Source: RPQJ01 sp963793675 (GTDB taxonomy: Bacteria; Pseudomonadota; Gammaproteobacteria; Steroidobacterales; Steroidobacteraceae). Taken from it: a DNA stretch of 64,000 nucleotides. Position 1 is the first letter of the stretch. The number at the start of each line of letters is the position of its first letter. The position numbers were made by a program, and so were the translations under genes. Below are positions 36,999 through 44,021 of this stretch, piece after piece. The stretch covers positions 868,001 through 932,000 of the forward strand of contig CAWCBA010000010.1 in assembly GCA_963793675.1 (NCBI GenBank), written 5' to 3'. The notes beneath the pieces were generated by a model, which worked only from the letters and a program-made list of their open reading frames with translations, was not told where the DNA came from and did not search any database.

Positions 36999-37850
36999 AT
37001 GAATAGCGATGTGCAGTCGAGATTGTTGACCACGGTGTACGCGTGTTTGCGCCCGTTCGCTCGCGTACTGCTTCGATCTGGCGTGACATACAAGAGCTTT
37101 GCTGAAATCGCAAAGGCGGCTTTTGTTCATGAGGCGATGCTTGAGCGTGATGTAAAGGGGAGAATCACGAACGCATCGCGCGTCGCTGTCAGAACCGGGT
37201 TGTCTCGAAAGGAAGTCCGTCGGGTATCCGAGCTGACGTTGGTCAAGGACGGTCCCAAGAGTGGGGCAGCGGACCATGCGGGACCACCTGCACGGGTGTT
37301 GCACGCATGGCATTTCGATCAGAGATTCGTCGGTACTGATGGTTCTCCTTTAGATTTATGTTTCGAGGGAGAAAGTCCGAGCTTTGCCGAACTAGTGAAA
37401 GCCGTCGGCGGAGATGTACCCCCCGGGGCAGTTCGCGCCGAACTTGTGCGTGCCGCGGCGGTGCAGGAGTTGGAAAACGGCCTGCTTCGTCCGACGAAAA
37501 GATACTTTGTTCCGGGTGATTTCGATGAGAAGGCGATCACCGTTATGTCGGGTATGCTCTTCCCGTTTATTTCGGGCGTCGATCACAATTCCAACCCTGC
37601 CCGTAAGTCTGCTGGATTTATCCAGCGGATCGCCTACGCGAGGCTGAGTCCCGACGATCGTGAGACTTTTCGAATTTGGTCACGGGGCGAAGCGACACGC
37701 TTCATCGAAGCTATCGATGACTGGCTTACCGCTAGAGAAGTTCGAGGCGATGAGAGCACTAACGATCCGATTAGCGGTATGGGTGTATTTTTTTATGAAG
37801 GTCCCGAGGCGGTAGATATTCCAAGACCCGAGCCCGATCATAAGAAATAA
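36999..37850 (+). CDS. DUF6502-type protein A
   Basis: This 283-residue soluble protein resembles the second copy at 39648-40496. It shares the opening LRPFARVLLRSGVTYKSFAE..AKAAFV, a winged-helix-like segment (SRVAVRTGLSRKEVRRV), a middle block SFAELVKAVGGDVPPGAVRAEL, and an end EAIDDWLTAREV. I assign it to the DUF6502-type group from memory of this pattern; function is unknown and could be DNA binding because of the HTH-like part. Base composition is clearly poorer in GC than neighbouring genes. A terminator at 37851-37879 separates it from the convergent repeat-protein gene. Confidence 0.75.
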   Translation: MNSDVQSRLLTTVYACLRPFARVLLRSGVTYKSFAEIAKAAFVHEAMLERDVKGRITNASRVAVRTGLSRKEVRRVSELTLVKDGPKSGAADHAGPPARVLHAWHFDQRFVGTDGSPLDLCFEGESPSFAELVKAVGGDVPPGAVRAELVRAAAVQELENGLLRPTKRYFVPGDFDEKAITVMSGMLFPFISGVDHNSNPARKSAGFIQRIAYARLSPDDRETFRIWSRGEATRFIEAIDDWLTAREVRGDESTNDPISGMGVFFYEGPEAVDIPRPEPDHKK

Positions 37851-37879
37851 AAAAAGGCGCGCTAGTAGCGCGCCTTTTT
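37851..37879. terminator. Bidirectional Rho-independent terminator
   Basis: AAAAAGGCGCGCT (37851-37863), loop AGT, and AGCGCGCCTTTTT (37867-37879) form a perfect 13-pair hairpin with A- and T-tracts on the two sides. It serves the convergent DUF6502 A gene and the repeat-protein gene. Confidence 0.95.
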
Positions 37880-37896
37880 CCCGTCGGGTATCGGCG

Positions 37897-39584
37897 TTAC
37901 CTTACGAACAACTGCTCAGCGAGCACGACACCCTGACGAACGGGCTGCGTGCCGACAAGAACAACGAAGCTGCCGGCAGTCGGCATTCTGGCCGCTTGAG
38001 ATGATGAAATGTCGACTGCGATTCCGCCGACTTTCATCGTGCCAACACCCGTATCTAGGTCGGTGACGCGGCCACTCACTACAACCTTCGATGAGCCGGC
38101 AACATAGTCGGCCGGCATGAAGCGCAACTTCATGTCGTCGACGGTGCCTGAATCGGATATGCGTCCGGAAACCGCGACCATCAGCTGGCGACCGCCGGCA
38201 AGAGTTTCTTCAACGTTTGCGACGGTGGGCAACTTCAAGCGACGACCCAGTACGCTGATCGTGCCAGTTGCAGCATCGACTCTGTCGATAGCGCCCAGGA
38301 TTCAGGACCTGAGTCTTGCCCGTGCCGATGATGGCATCGAGGCCCGTGCCAATGATGGCGTCGTTGGCGTGCTTGCCCTTGCCGGTACCGATGATGGCGT
38401 CGCTGGAGACCATCTTGGAGCGGCCGGTGCCGATGATGGCGTCGAGGCCCGTGCCAATGATGGCGTCGTTGGCGTGCTTGCCCTTGCCGGTACCGATGAT
38501 GGCGTCGCTGGAGACCATCTTGGAGCGGCCGGTGCCGATGATGGCATCGAGCGCCGGTGCCGATGATGGCATCGAGGCCGGTGCCGATGATGGCGTCGTT
38601 GGCGTGCTTGCCCTTGCCGGTACCGATGATGGCGTCGCTGGAGACCATCTTGGAGCGGCCGGTGCCGATGATGGCATCGAGGCCCGTGCCAATGATGGCG
38701 TCGTTGGCGTGCTTGCCCTTGCCGGTACCGATGATGGCGTCGCTGGAGACCATCTTGGAGCGGCCGGTGCCGATGATGGCATCGAGGCCCGTGCCAATGA
38801 TGGCGTCGTTGGCGTGCTTGCCCTTGCCGGTGCCGATGATGGCGTCGCTGGAGACCATCTTGGAGCGGCCGGTGCCGATGATGGCATCGAGGCCCGTGCC
38901 AATGATGGCGTCGTTGGCGTGCTTGCCCTTGCCGGTACCGATGATGGCGTCGCTGGAGACCATCTTGGAGCGGCCGGTACCGATGATGGCATCGAGGCCC
39001 GTGCCAATGATGGCGTCGTTGGCGTGCTTGCCCTTGCCGGTGCCGATGATGGCGTCGCTGGAGACCATCTTGGAGCGGCCGGTGCCGATGATGGCATCGA
39101 GGCCCGTGCCGATGATGGCGTCGTTGGCGTGCTTGCCCTTGCCGGTACCGATGATGGCGTCGCTGGAGACCATCTTGGAGCGGCCGGTGCCGATGATGGC
39201 ATCGAGGCCCGTGCCGATGATGGCGTCGTTGGCGTGCTTGCCCTTGCCGGTACCGATGATGGCGTCGCTGGAGACCATCTTGGAGCGGCCGGTGCCGATG
39301 ATGGCATCGAGGCCGGTGCCGATGATGGCGTCGTTGGCGTGCTTGCCCTTACCGGTGCCGATGATGGCGTCGCTGGAGACCAGCTTGGAGCGGCCGGTAC
39401 CGATGATGGCATCGAGGCCCGTGCCGATGATGGCGTCGTTGGCGTGCTTGCCCTTGCCGGTACCGATGATGGCGTCGGTTGAGGGCTTGGCGTAACCCTG
39501 CGCAGGAGCCAGTGCTCCGCTAACCACTAGGGTGGTTGCAATCGCAACCGCCAGACTTGAAGTTGTGAAGCCCTTGCCGTTCAT
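37897..39584 (-). CDS. Secreted DAIIGTG-repeat protein with DUF5666-like C-terminal domain, two frameshifts
   Basis: ATG 39584 (alternative 39590), with AGGGGA 9 bases upstream, opens a signal peptide (FTTSSLAVAIATTLVVSGAL..QGYA). Next come about 34 copies of DAIIGTG arranged in a 35-residue unit: DAIIGTG-KGKHAN-DAIIGTG-L-DAIIGTG-RSKMVSS. The C-terminal ~120 residues (ILGAIDRVDAATGTISVLG, then VSGRISDSGTVDDMKL, VSGRVTDLDTGVG) resemble DUF5666-type small beta domains. One extra base near 38556, where a unit is irregular, and one near 38290 separate the frames; removing both gives 561 residues. It lies 63 bases behind DUF6502 protein B and is likely cotranscribed. The function of the repeat is unknown. 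Confidence 0.75.
38319..39476. repeat. 105-base tandem repeat array inside the DAIIGTG gene
   Basis: Ten near-identical 105-base units and one partial final unit are seen; the RSKMVSS coding block recurs at about 39376, 39271, 39166, 39061, 38956, 38851, 38746, 38641, 38511 and 38406. The only irregular interval is 130 bases (38511-38641), which contains one extra LDAIIGTG plus one surplus base. Differences between units are mostly synonymous T/C changes (GGTACC against GGTGCC), pointing to recent expansion or homogenisation. The first unit carries RSKLVSS. Confidence 0.95.
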
Positions 39585-39647
39585 TGCCATCTTCCCCTTA
39601 ATCTTCTCGCAGCCAATCCATCGGCTCAAACGTATCGAAATCGATTG

Positions 39648-40496
39648 CTACTGAATCGACTCTTGATCGGACTGCTCGTCCACCGGACGAACAAACATGT
39701 ACATCGCTACGCCGACTTTCACGCTCTGATCAGCGCCACTGCGCGCGGCTTCTATTTCGCGCGTTGAAAGCCAGTCGTCCAAAGATTCCAAGAACTGCTG
39801 TCCACGATCCTTAACGTAGAGATCGAAGTCCAATGCGTCCGTTGGCGTAATCCCGTTCGGCGCCCAAACACGTCGCTCAAAGATTTTTTGGTCTTCGTCG
39901 GGGCGAAGGTTTTGATCGAGCGTTTTTGCTAGGTCGGTGAATGCGACTGACATCGCATGGAATTTCGCGGGGTCTGCGGCGGATGGAATGTACAGTCGGA
40001 TAAGGACGCGGTAGTAACCATTGCCCAAATCAAGTACCGCTCCAATCCTCTTCAGCTCATCAAGCATCTCGTCTGCCGGAACGTCGCTCGTATACCGGCG
40101 AACGAGCTCTGTGAAACTCCGGCGGCCAACGGGGCCTTCAAACTGGACTTCGTAAGGAATTCCGTAAGGTCCCGTGAAATCCGAGTCCTGATGCCAGCCA
40201 GTCAACAACCGACCAACCCGACTGAGTCGACCCAACAAGGCCTCGGCGTCTGCGTCGGTCTGGGTGAGGAGGCGAGAGACCTCAAGGCGGGTCAGACCCG
40301 TCGTGATTGCGATTCTCGAAACTGACTGTCGCGAATCCGGCAGTTGCAAAACGTCCTGCGCTGAATCGACGAAGACAGACTTCAACAACTCCGAGAACTC
40401 ACCGTACGAAACGCCGTTCCGCACGAGAATTCGGACGAGCGGACGCATCAGCGGCCTGAACGCAGACAAGAGCGTTGCTTTGAAGTTTTCGCTCAT
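39648..40496 (-). CDS. DUF6502-type protein B
   Basis: This 282-residue paralog of the 36999-37850 gene has MSENFKATLLSAFRPLMRPLVRILVRNGVSY, a helix-turn-helix-like run RIAITTGLTRLEVSRLLTQ, SFTELVRRYTSDVPADEMLDEL and LESLDDWLSTREIEA. I start at ATG 40496 because it aligns with the paralog's first residues; the open frame goes 17 codons further. It is the first gene of an apparent operon with the DAIIGTG protein and has a 19-base palindrome 62 bases upstream. Function is unknown; regulation of the repeat protein is a plausible guess. Confidence 0.75.
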   Translation of the reverse strand: MSENFKATLLSAFRPLMRPLVRILVRNGVSYGEFSELLKSVFVDSAQDVLQLPDSRQSVSRIAITTGLTRLEVSRLLTQTDADAEALLGRLSRVGRLLTGWHQDSDFTGPYGIPYEVQFEGPVGRRSFTELVRRYTSDVPADEMLDELKRIGAVLDLGNGYYRVLIRLYIPSAADPAKFHAMSVAFTDLAKTLDQNLRPDEDQKIFERRVWAPNGITPTDALDFDLYVKDRGQQFLESLDDWLSTREIEAARSGADQSVKVGVAMYMFVRPVDEQSDQESIQ

Positions 40497-40557
40497 TCCT
40501 AGCCCGAAAAAGGCCGGCTCCGAACAGATTGCTAGTACGGCTGACATGCGGGTTATT

Positions 40558-40576
40558 GTTAACTCCCCGAGTTAAC
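40558..40576. promoter_or_regulatory. Perfect palindrome upstream of DUF6502 B, candidate operator
   Basis: GTTAACTC-CCC-GAGTTAAC has 8-base arms and a 3-base spacer, 62 bases before the gene start at 40496. It is a natural binding site for a dimeric regulator, possibly a DUF6502 protein itself (inference). Confidence 0.6.
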
Positions 40577-41024
40577 TATATCTGCCGGCCGGTCCGGGTC
40601 AAGACTTCAACATATTCGCGGGGTTACGCCAGCGTCTTGAGGGACGCTCTGGGAGAGGGTTGGGACGGCAAAACTGGTCAAATTTCAACCAGATCAGGGG
40701 GCTGGGAGGCAACCCTCAATGAGCCTGGAGGTGTATCGGAGGGGCCGTCGACCACCCCTTCTGTTGACATATGTAAACTCCGGGCGGGCTGGAACTGGGT
40801 GCAAACGAGTCAAAACCGGGATTCTGTGAACTACGTCACACAATCCAACAAAGTCTATAAAAGACAAATAGATAATAGAATTTATTAAAGTAAATAGTTC
40901 GATTTGTCACGCGTCTGCCCAGACACGTGCAATGCACACATTTGAACGTGTGGCTTAGGGGTTCGGCGACAAGCCCTGTCCACAGTCTCGACGTATTGCT
41001 GGCGTCCCGACCGGCCTAATGAAA
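40577..41024. other. Gene-free region with AT-rich core and a CRP-like site
   Basis: About 450 bases without a convincing gene. From 40840 to 40910 the sequence is strongly AT-rich (CTATAAAAGACAAATAG, then GAATTTATTAAAGTAAATAG), unlike anything else in the window. TGTGA-ACTACG-TCACA at 40825-40840 matches the CRP/Vfr/Clp consensus exactly. A small open frame here (40529-40888) lacks a ribosome site and typical composition, and I do not call it. Confidence 0.6.
40825..40840. promoter_or_regulatory. CRP/Clp-type binding site candidate
   Basis: The sequence TGTGAACTACGTCACA is a perfect TGTGA-N6-TCACA inverted repeat. The nearest gene starting away from it is DUF6502 B, 330 bases to the left; on the right only the tail of an opposite-strand gene is found. 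Its target is therefore unclear. Confidence 0.45.
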
Positions 41025-41056
41025 ACGGCCGGTTCCCCTCGCAGGAAACCGGCCGT
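41025..41056 (-). terminator. Rho-independent terminator of the peptidyl-prolyl isomerase gene
   Basis: Stem ACGGCCGGTT (41025-41034) pairs with AACCGGCCGT (41047-41056) around a 12-base loop. Read on the minus strand it ends in TTTTC. It lies 26 bases beyond the stop at 41082. Confidence 0.8.
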
Positions 41057-41081
41057 GGCCAGCAAAAATAAAACTTGACCG

Positions 41082-41939
41082 TCAGCCGGTCTTCTGAATC
41101 TTCGCGGTCTTGCGAAGATCGTCGAGGTAGGACTGCAGCTTCTTCCGCTGCGCGAACATCTTCACTTGTTCCTTGACCTCGTCAAACGCGGGAGCGCTCG
41201 GGGCGCGCACGTCTTCGAGCTGGATGACGTGATAGCCGTACTGCGTCTGCACGGGTTCGGTCGTCGTCTTGCCCTTCTCGAGTGTCGCGAGCGCATCGGC
41301 GAACGGCTTGACCATCGTCTGCGCCGAGAACCACCCGAGATCGCCGCCCTTGGCCGCGCTGCCCGGGTCCTTGGATTGCGCCTTCGCGAGCTTCGCGAAG
41401 TCGCCGCCAGCCTGCAGTTCCTTGATGATGGCGTCTGCGGCTTCCTTCTTCTCGACCAGGATGTGCCGCGCCTTGTATTCCTTGGGCATGTTCGCCACTT
41501 CGGAATCGTAGGCCGCCTTCACTTCGTCATCCGACACCGGATGCGACTTCACGTACTTCTCGCTCGCAGCTTCCGCGAGGATCTGCGTCTGAAGCAGGTC
41601 GAGCCGCGCTTTCACGTCCGCGGTAGCGGCCAGGCCGTCCTTCTCGGCGGCCTGCGCGGCAAGCGTCATGTTCACGAGCTGCTCGAGCAGCGCGTCTTTT
41701 TGTTCCTTCGTCGCTTCGGCGGCCGGCTTGCCGGTGACGGCCTGCAGGAACGTGTCGAGCAGCTGCGAGTTGATCGCCTTGCCGTTCACGGTGACGAGCG
41801 TCGGCGAGGCTTTTTCGGCGGCTGCGGGCGCCGACGCCGGGCTTGCAGGCGTTGCTGCATTCTCGGCGGGCTTTGTGCATGCGGTGGTGCCAAGCGCGAT
41901 GGTGGCGCCGAGCAGGAGGGCGGTCTTCAGGTTTCGCAT
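41082..41939 (-). CDS. Parvulin-type peptidyl-prolyl isomerase lipoprotein (PpiC/PrsA-like)
   Basis: This is a 285-residue protein with a lipoprotein signal (ALLLGATIALGTTAC, lipid cysteine about residue 21). An Ala/Pro-rich linker, a SurA-type N-terminal helical region (NGKAINSQLLDTFLQAVTG) and a rotamase domain (KARHILVEKKEAADAII, GDLGWFSAQTMVKPF, VQTQYGYHVIQLED) follow. It folds or escorts outer-membrane and periplasmic proteins. ATG 41939 is clear. It is the last gene of a same-strand group that also includes yciB, yciI and bolA, though a 66-base gap separates it from bolA. Confidence 0.92.
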   Translation of the reverse strand: MRNLKTALLLGATIALGTTACTKPAENAATPASPASAPAAAEKASPTLVTVNGKAINSQLLDTFLQAVTGKPAAEATKEQKDALLEQLVNMTLAAQAAEKDGLAATADVKARLDLLQTQILAEAASEKYVKSHPVSDDEVKAAYDSEVANMPKEYKARHILVEKKEAADAIIKELQAGGDFAKLAKAQSKDPGSAAKGGDLGWFSAQTMVKPFADALATLEKGKTTTEPVQTQYGYHVIQLEDVRAPSAPAFDEVKEQVKMFAQRKKLQSYLDDLRKTAKIQKTG

Positions 41940-42005
41940 CGATGAGCCTCTGTGGATGGTTCGTCAGGGCGTCCGGGCGGACGCGTAAATGGGAGAGCGT
42001 CGTCG

Positions 42006-42299
42006 TCAGGCCAGCGAGCCTTCGCCGGGCGCCAGTGCCAGGATAGACAGCGCGTGGATATCGGTGGTCATCATGTCGCCGACTGCTTCGTAAACGAGCC
42101 GGTGCCGCCGTACGACAGGCAGGCCGGCGAATCGTTCCGCAACGAGCTGGACGGTGAAGTGGCCGTGACCGCCCGCCGCGCCCGCATGACCGGCATGCAG
42201 ATGGCTGTCGTCCACGACTCGCAGTTCCGACGGTTGCAAGGCCGTGCGCAGCCGGGCCTCGAGTCTTTCAGCGCGGCTGGGTGCATGCGTCTGGGTCAT
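42006..42299 (-). CDS. bolA: BolA family protein
   Basis: This 97-residue protein has the BolA alpha/beta fold: RLEARLRTALQPSELRVVDDS.H.HFTVQLVAERFAGLPVVRRHRLVYEAVGD..DIHALSI, with FxGxxxxxRH-xVY as family core and an invariant histidine. BolA proteins bind monothiol glutaredoxins through a [2Fe-2S] cluster and can bind DNA. The start overlaps the yciI stop (ATGA). Confidence 0.93.
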   Translation of the reverse strand: MTQTHAPSRAERLEARLRTALQPSELRVVDDSHLHAGHAGAAGGHGHFTVQLVAERFAGLPVVRRHRLVYEAVGDMMTTDIHALSILALAPGEGSLA

Positions 42300-42595
42300 G
42301 GCAGCGACTTCAGGAATGGGCGGACTTCATGCGATTCGAACACGCCTTCCGTCACGTATGGATCGGCCGCCACCCATGCCTGGGCATCGGCGAGCGAGCT
42401 GAAGTCCGCGATGATTACGCTGCCGGTAAAGCCGGCGGGTCCCGGGTCCGGCGAGTCGATCGCAGGGCAGGGGCCTGCGACGAGCAGGCGGCCTTCATCA
42501 AGGAGCTTTTGCGCGCGTTCGAGGTGCGCAGGACGCACGCGCCTGCGGATCTCGAGTGCGTTGGGACTGTCCTGGCCGATGATTACGTACCACAT
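42296..42595 (-). CDS. yciI: YciI family protein
   Basis: This 99-residue protein (MWYVIIGQDSPNALEIRRRV) matches the YciI family: RPAHLERAQKLLDEGRLLVAGP and DAQAWVAADPYVTEGVFESHEVRPF. E. coli YciI is a small dimeric protein; relatives act as dehalogenase-like or muconolactone-isomerase-fold enzymes with no fixed substrate. The active-site histidine of RPAHL is kept. It lies between yciB and bolA, a known gammaproteobacterial arrangement. Confidence 0.92.
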   Translation of the reverse strand: MWYVIIGQDSPNALEIRRRVRPAHLERAQKLLDEGRLLVAGPCPAIDSPDPGPAGFTGSVIIADFSSLADAQAWVAADPYVTEGVFESHEVRPFLKSLP

Positions 42596-42609
42596 TGCTG
42601 GAGACCGGC

Positions 42610-43167
42610 TCACTCCGTCTGTGCCGTGCCGGCTTCCACCTGGTCGAGCTTGCGCCCCAGCCAGTAGCCCTGCGCGAGCGCAAAGACGATCGTCAGGCCC
42701 ATGAGCCCGAACAGCTTGAAGTTCACCCACGTGTCTTCGCTGAAGTTGTACGCAACGTAGAGGTTCAGCACTGCGCAGACGACGAAGTAGCCGATCCACA
42801 TCAGGTTGAGGCGTGTCCAGAGGGACGCTGGTTCGAGCTTGATCTTCTCGCCCATCAGTCGCTGGACGATGGTCGGTCCCTTCATGAACTGGCTGGCGAG
42901 GAACGCGCCGGCGAACAGCAGGTTCACGATCGTCGGCTTCCACTTGATGAAGGTCGCGTCGTGAATGACCAGCGTAAGGCCGCCGAACACGAGCACCAGG
43001 ACCGCCGACGTGAGCAACATCGGGCTCACCTTGCGGTGCTTGAACCAGCTGATCGCGGTCTGCACCAGCACGCCGACGATCAGGACCGCCGTCGCGACAT
43101 AGATGCCCGCCATCTTGTAAGCGATGAAAAAGAACACGACCGGCAGCAGGTCGAACAGCATTTGCAT
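42610..43167 (-). CDS. yciB: Inner-membrane septation protein A
   Basis: This 185-residue polytopic protein has about five transmembrane helices and the YciB/IspZ signatures FDLLPVVFFFIAYKMAGIYVAT (quoted in part) and KWKPTIVNLLFAGAFLAS..GPTIVQRLMG. It helps maintain envelope integrity and interacts with divisome and elongation proteins in E. coli. I use ATG 43167 (MQMLFDLLP); the 35 codons before it overlap the divergent Sua5-like promoter and are not conserved in pattern. Confidence 0.92.
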   Translation of the reverse strand: MQMLFDLLPVVFFFIAYKMAGIYVATAVLIVGVLVQTAISWFKHRKVSPMLLTSAVLVLVFGGLTLVIHDATFIKWKPTIVNLLFAGAFLASQFMKGPTIVQRLMGEKIKLEPASLWTRLNLMWIGYFVVCAVLNLYVAYNFSEDTWVNFKLFGLMGLTIVFALAQGYWLGRKLDQVEAGTAQTE

Positions 43168-43252
43168 CAGGATGTGGTGCGCTCGGGGCGGGTCAGCAAA
43201 GGGTCGCGTATCATACCAACTTGGCCGTGCCACCCGCGGCTGGGCGAGTTTC

Positions 43253-43876
43253 ATGGCCTTCCTGATCTCCATTCATCCGCAGAATCCGCAGCCGCGCCTG
43301 GTGCGCCAGGCCATTGCCGCCATCCGCGATGGCAGCGTCGTGGTCTACCCGACGGACTCCAGCTACGCGCTCGGCTGCCTGATCGGCGACAAGGAGGCCA
43401 TGGAGCGCATCCGGCGCATCCGCGACGTTGACGTGAAGCAGCACAACTTCACGCTGGTCTGCCGCGACCTGTCGGAAATCGCAAAGTACGCCCGGGTCGA
43501 CAACAGCCAGTACCGGACCCTGAAGGCCTTCACGCCGGGCCCGTACACCTTCCTGCTCGAGGCCACGCGCGAGGTGCCAAAAAGGCTGCAGAACCCGAAG
43601 CGTCGCACCATCGGCATCCGTGTCCCGGACAACGCGATCGTGAGCATGCTGCTGGCAGAACTGGGTGAGCCGATCATGAGTTCCACGCTGCTGCTGCCCG
43701 GCGAGTCGCAGACGCCGACCGATCCGCAGGAGATAAAGGAGAAGCTGGACCACCTGGTCGACCTCGTGATCGACGGTGGCATTGGCGGTATCGAGCCGAG
43801 CAGCGTGGTGGACCTGTCGAGCGGCGCTCCAGTCATCGTGCGACGCGGCAAGGGCGATGTCTCCGCGTTCGAGTGA
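43253..43876 (+). CDS. yciO: Sua5/YciO/YrdC family protein (YciO type)
   Basis: This 207-residue protein has the RNA-binding YrdC-like fold: RDGSVVVYPTDSSYALGCLIG, DVKQHNFTLVCRDLSEIAKYA, FTPGPYTFLLEA, RRTIGIRVPDNAI and IMSSTLLLPGES. The K-R-R-T-I-G-I-R and D-V-K-Q-H-N-F features fit the YciO branch rather than threonylcarbamoyl-AMP synthase TsaC. ATG 43253 starts it. It faces away from yciB and is followed by trpS. Confidence 0.9.
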   Translation: MAFLISIHPQNPQPRLVRQAIAAIRDGSVVVYPTDSSYALGCLIGDKEAMERIRRIRDVDVKQHNFTLVCRDLSEIAKYARVDNSQYRTLKAFTPGPYTFLLEATREVPKRLQNPKRRTIGIRVPDNAIVSMLLAELGEPIMSSTLLLPGESQTPTDPQEIKEKLDHLVDLVIDGGIGGIEPSSVVDLSSGAPVIVRRGKGDVSAFE

Positions 43877-43902
43877 ACGTGGCCGGAGCGGCTGCGTATA
43901 AT
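43874..43902 (+). promoter_or_regulatory. Sigma-70-type promoter for trpS
   Basis: A perfect -10 hexamer TATAAT (43897-43902) has TGAACG 17 bases upstream as a weak -35 (43874-43879). It would start a leader of about 110 bases before trpS. Confidence 0.5.
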
Positions 43903-43952
43903 CGCGCCTTGCGGCTGGCTTGGCGGGTCGACCTGAGTTGAAGTGATGCCCG

Positions 43953-44021
43953 ATGTTTGTTCTTCAAGCCACTGATTTTTATATGACTCTACCGCGACAA
44001 GGTCGCAGGGAACCCGTTTGA
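43953..44021 (+). CDS. Possible 22-codon leader ORF coupled to trpS
   Basis: ATG 43953 reads MFVLQATDFYMTLPRQGRRE and two more residues, stopping with TGA at 44019-44021, which overlaps the trpS TTG start (TTGA). It has no tryptophan codons. It may be a coupling leader peptide, or the true trpS N-terminus split by another one-base error. Confidence 0.3.
   Translation: MFVLQATDFYMTLPRQGRREPV

Noticed and set aside
38319..39476. CRISPR-like array
   Set aside because: The whole unit is repeated with no unique spacers and it is in frame with a coding sequence.
38316..39495. Long plus-strand open frames through the repeat array reading PVPMMAS or GADDGIEA units
   Set aside because: They exist only because the 105-base unit is free of stops in several frames. 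The minus frame has a signal peptide, ribosome site and C-terminal domain.
40764..40769. TTGACA hexamer as a promoter
   Set aside because: No -10 element is found 16-18 bases downstream; that position is GC-rich.
40529..40888. Small plus-strand ORF of 119 codons
   Set aside because: It starts inside the DUF6502 B promoter, lacks a ribosome site and has no recognisable protein character.
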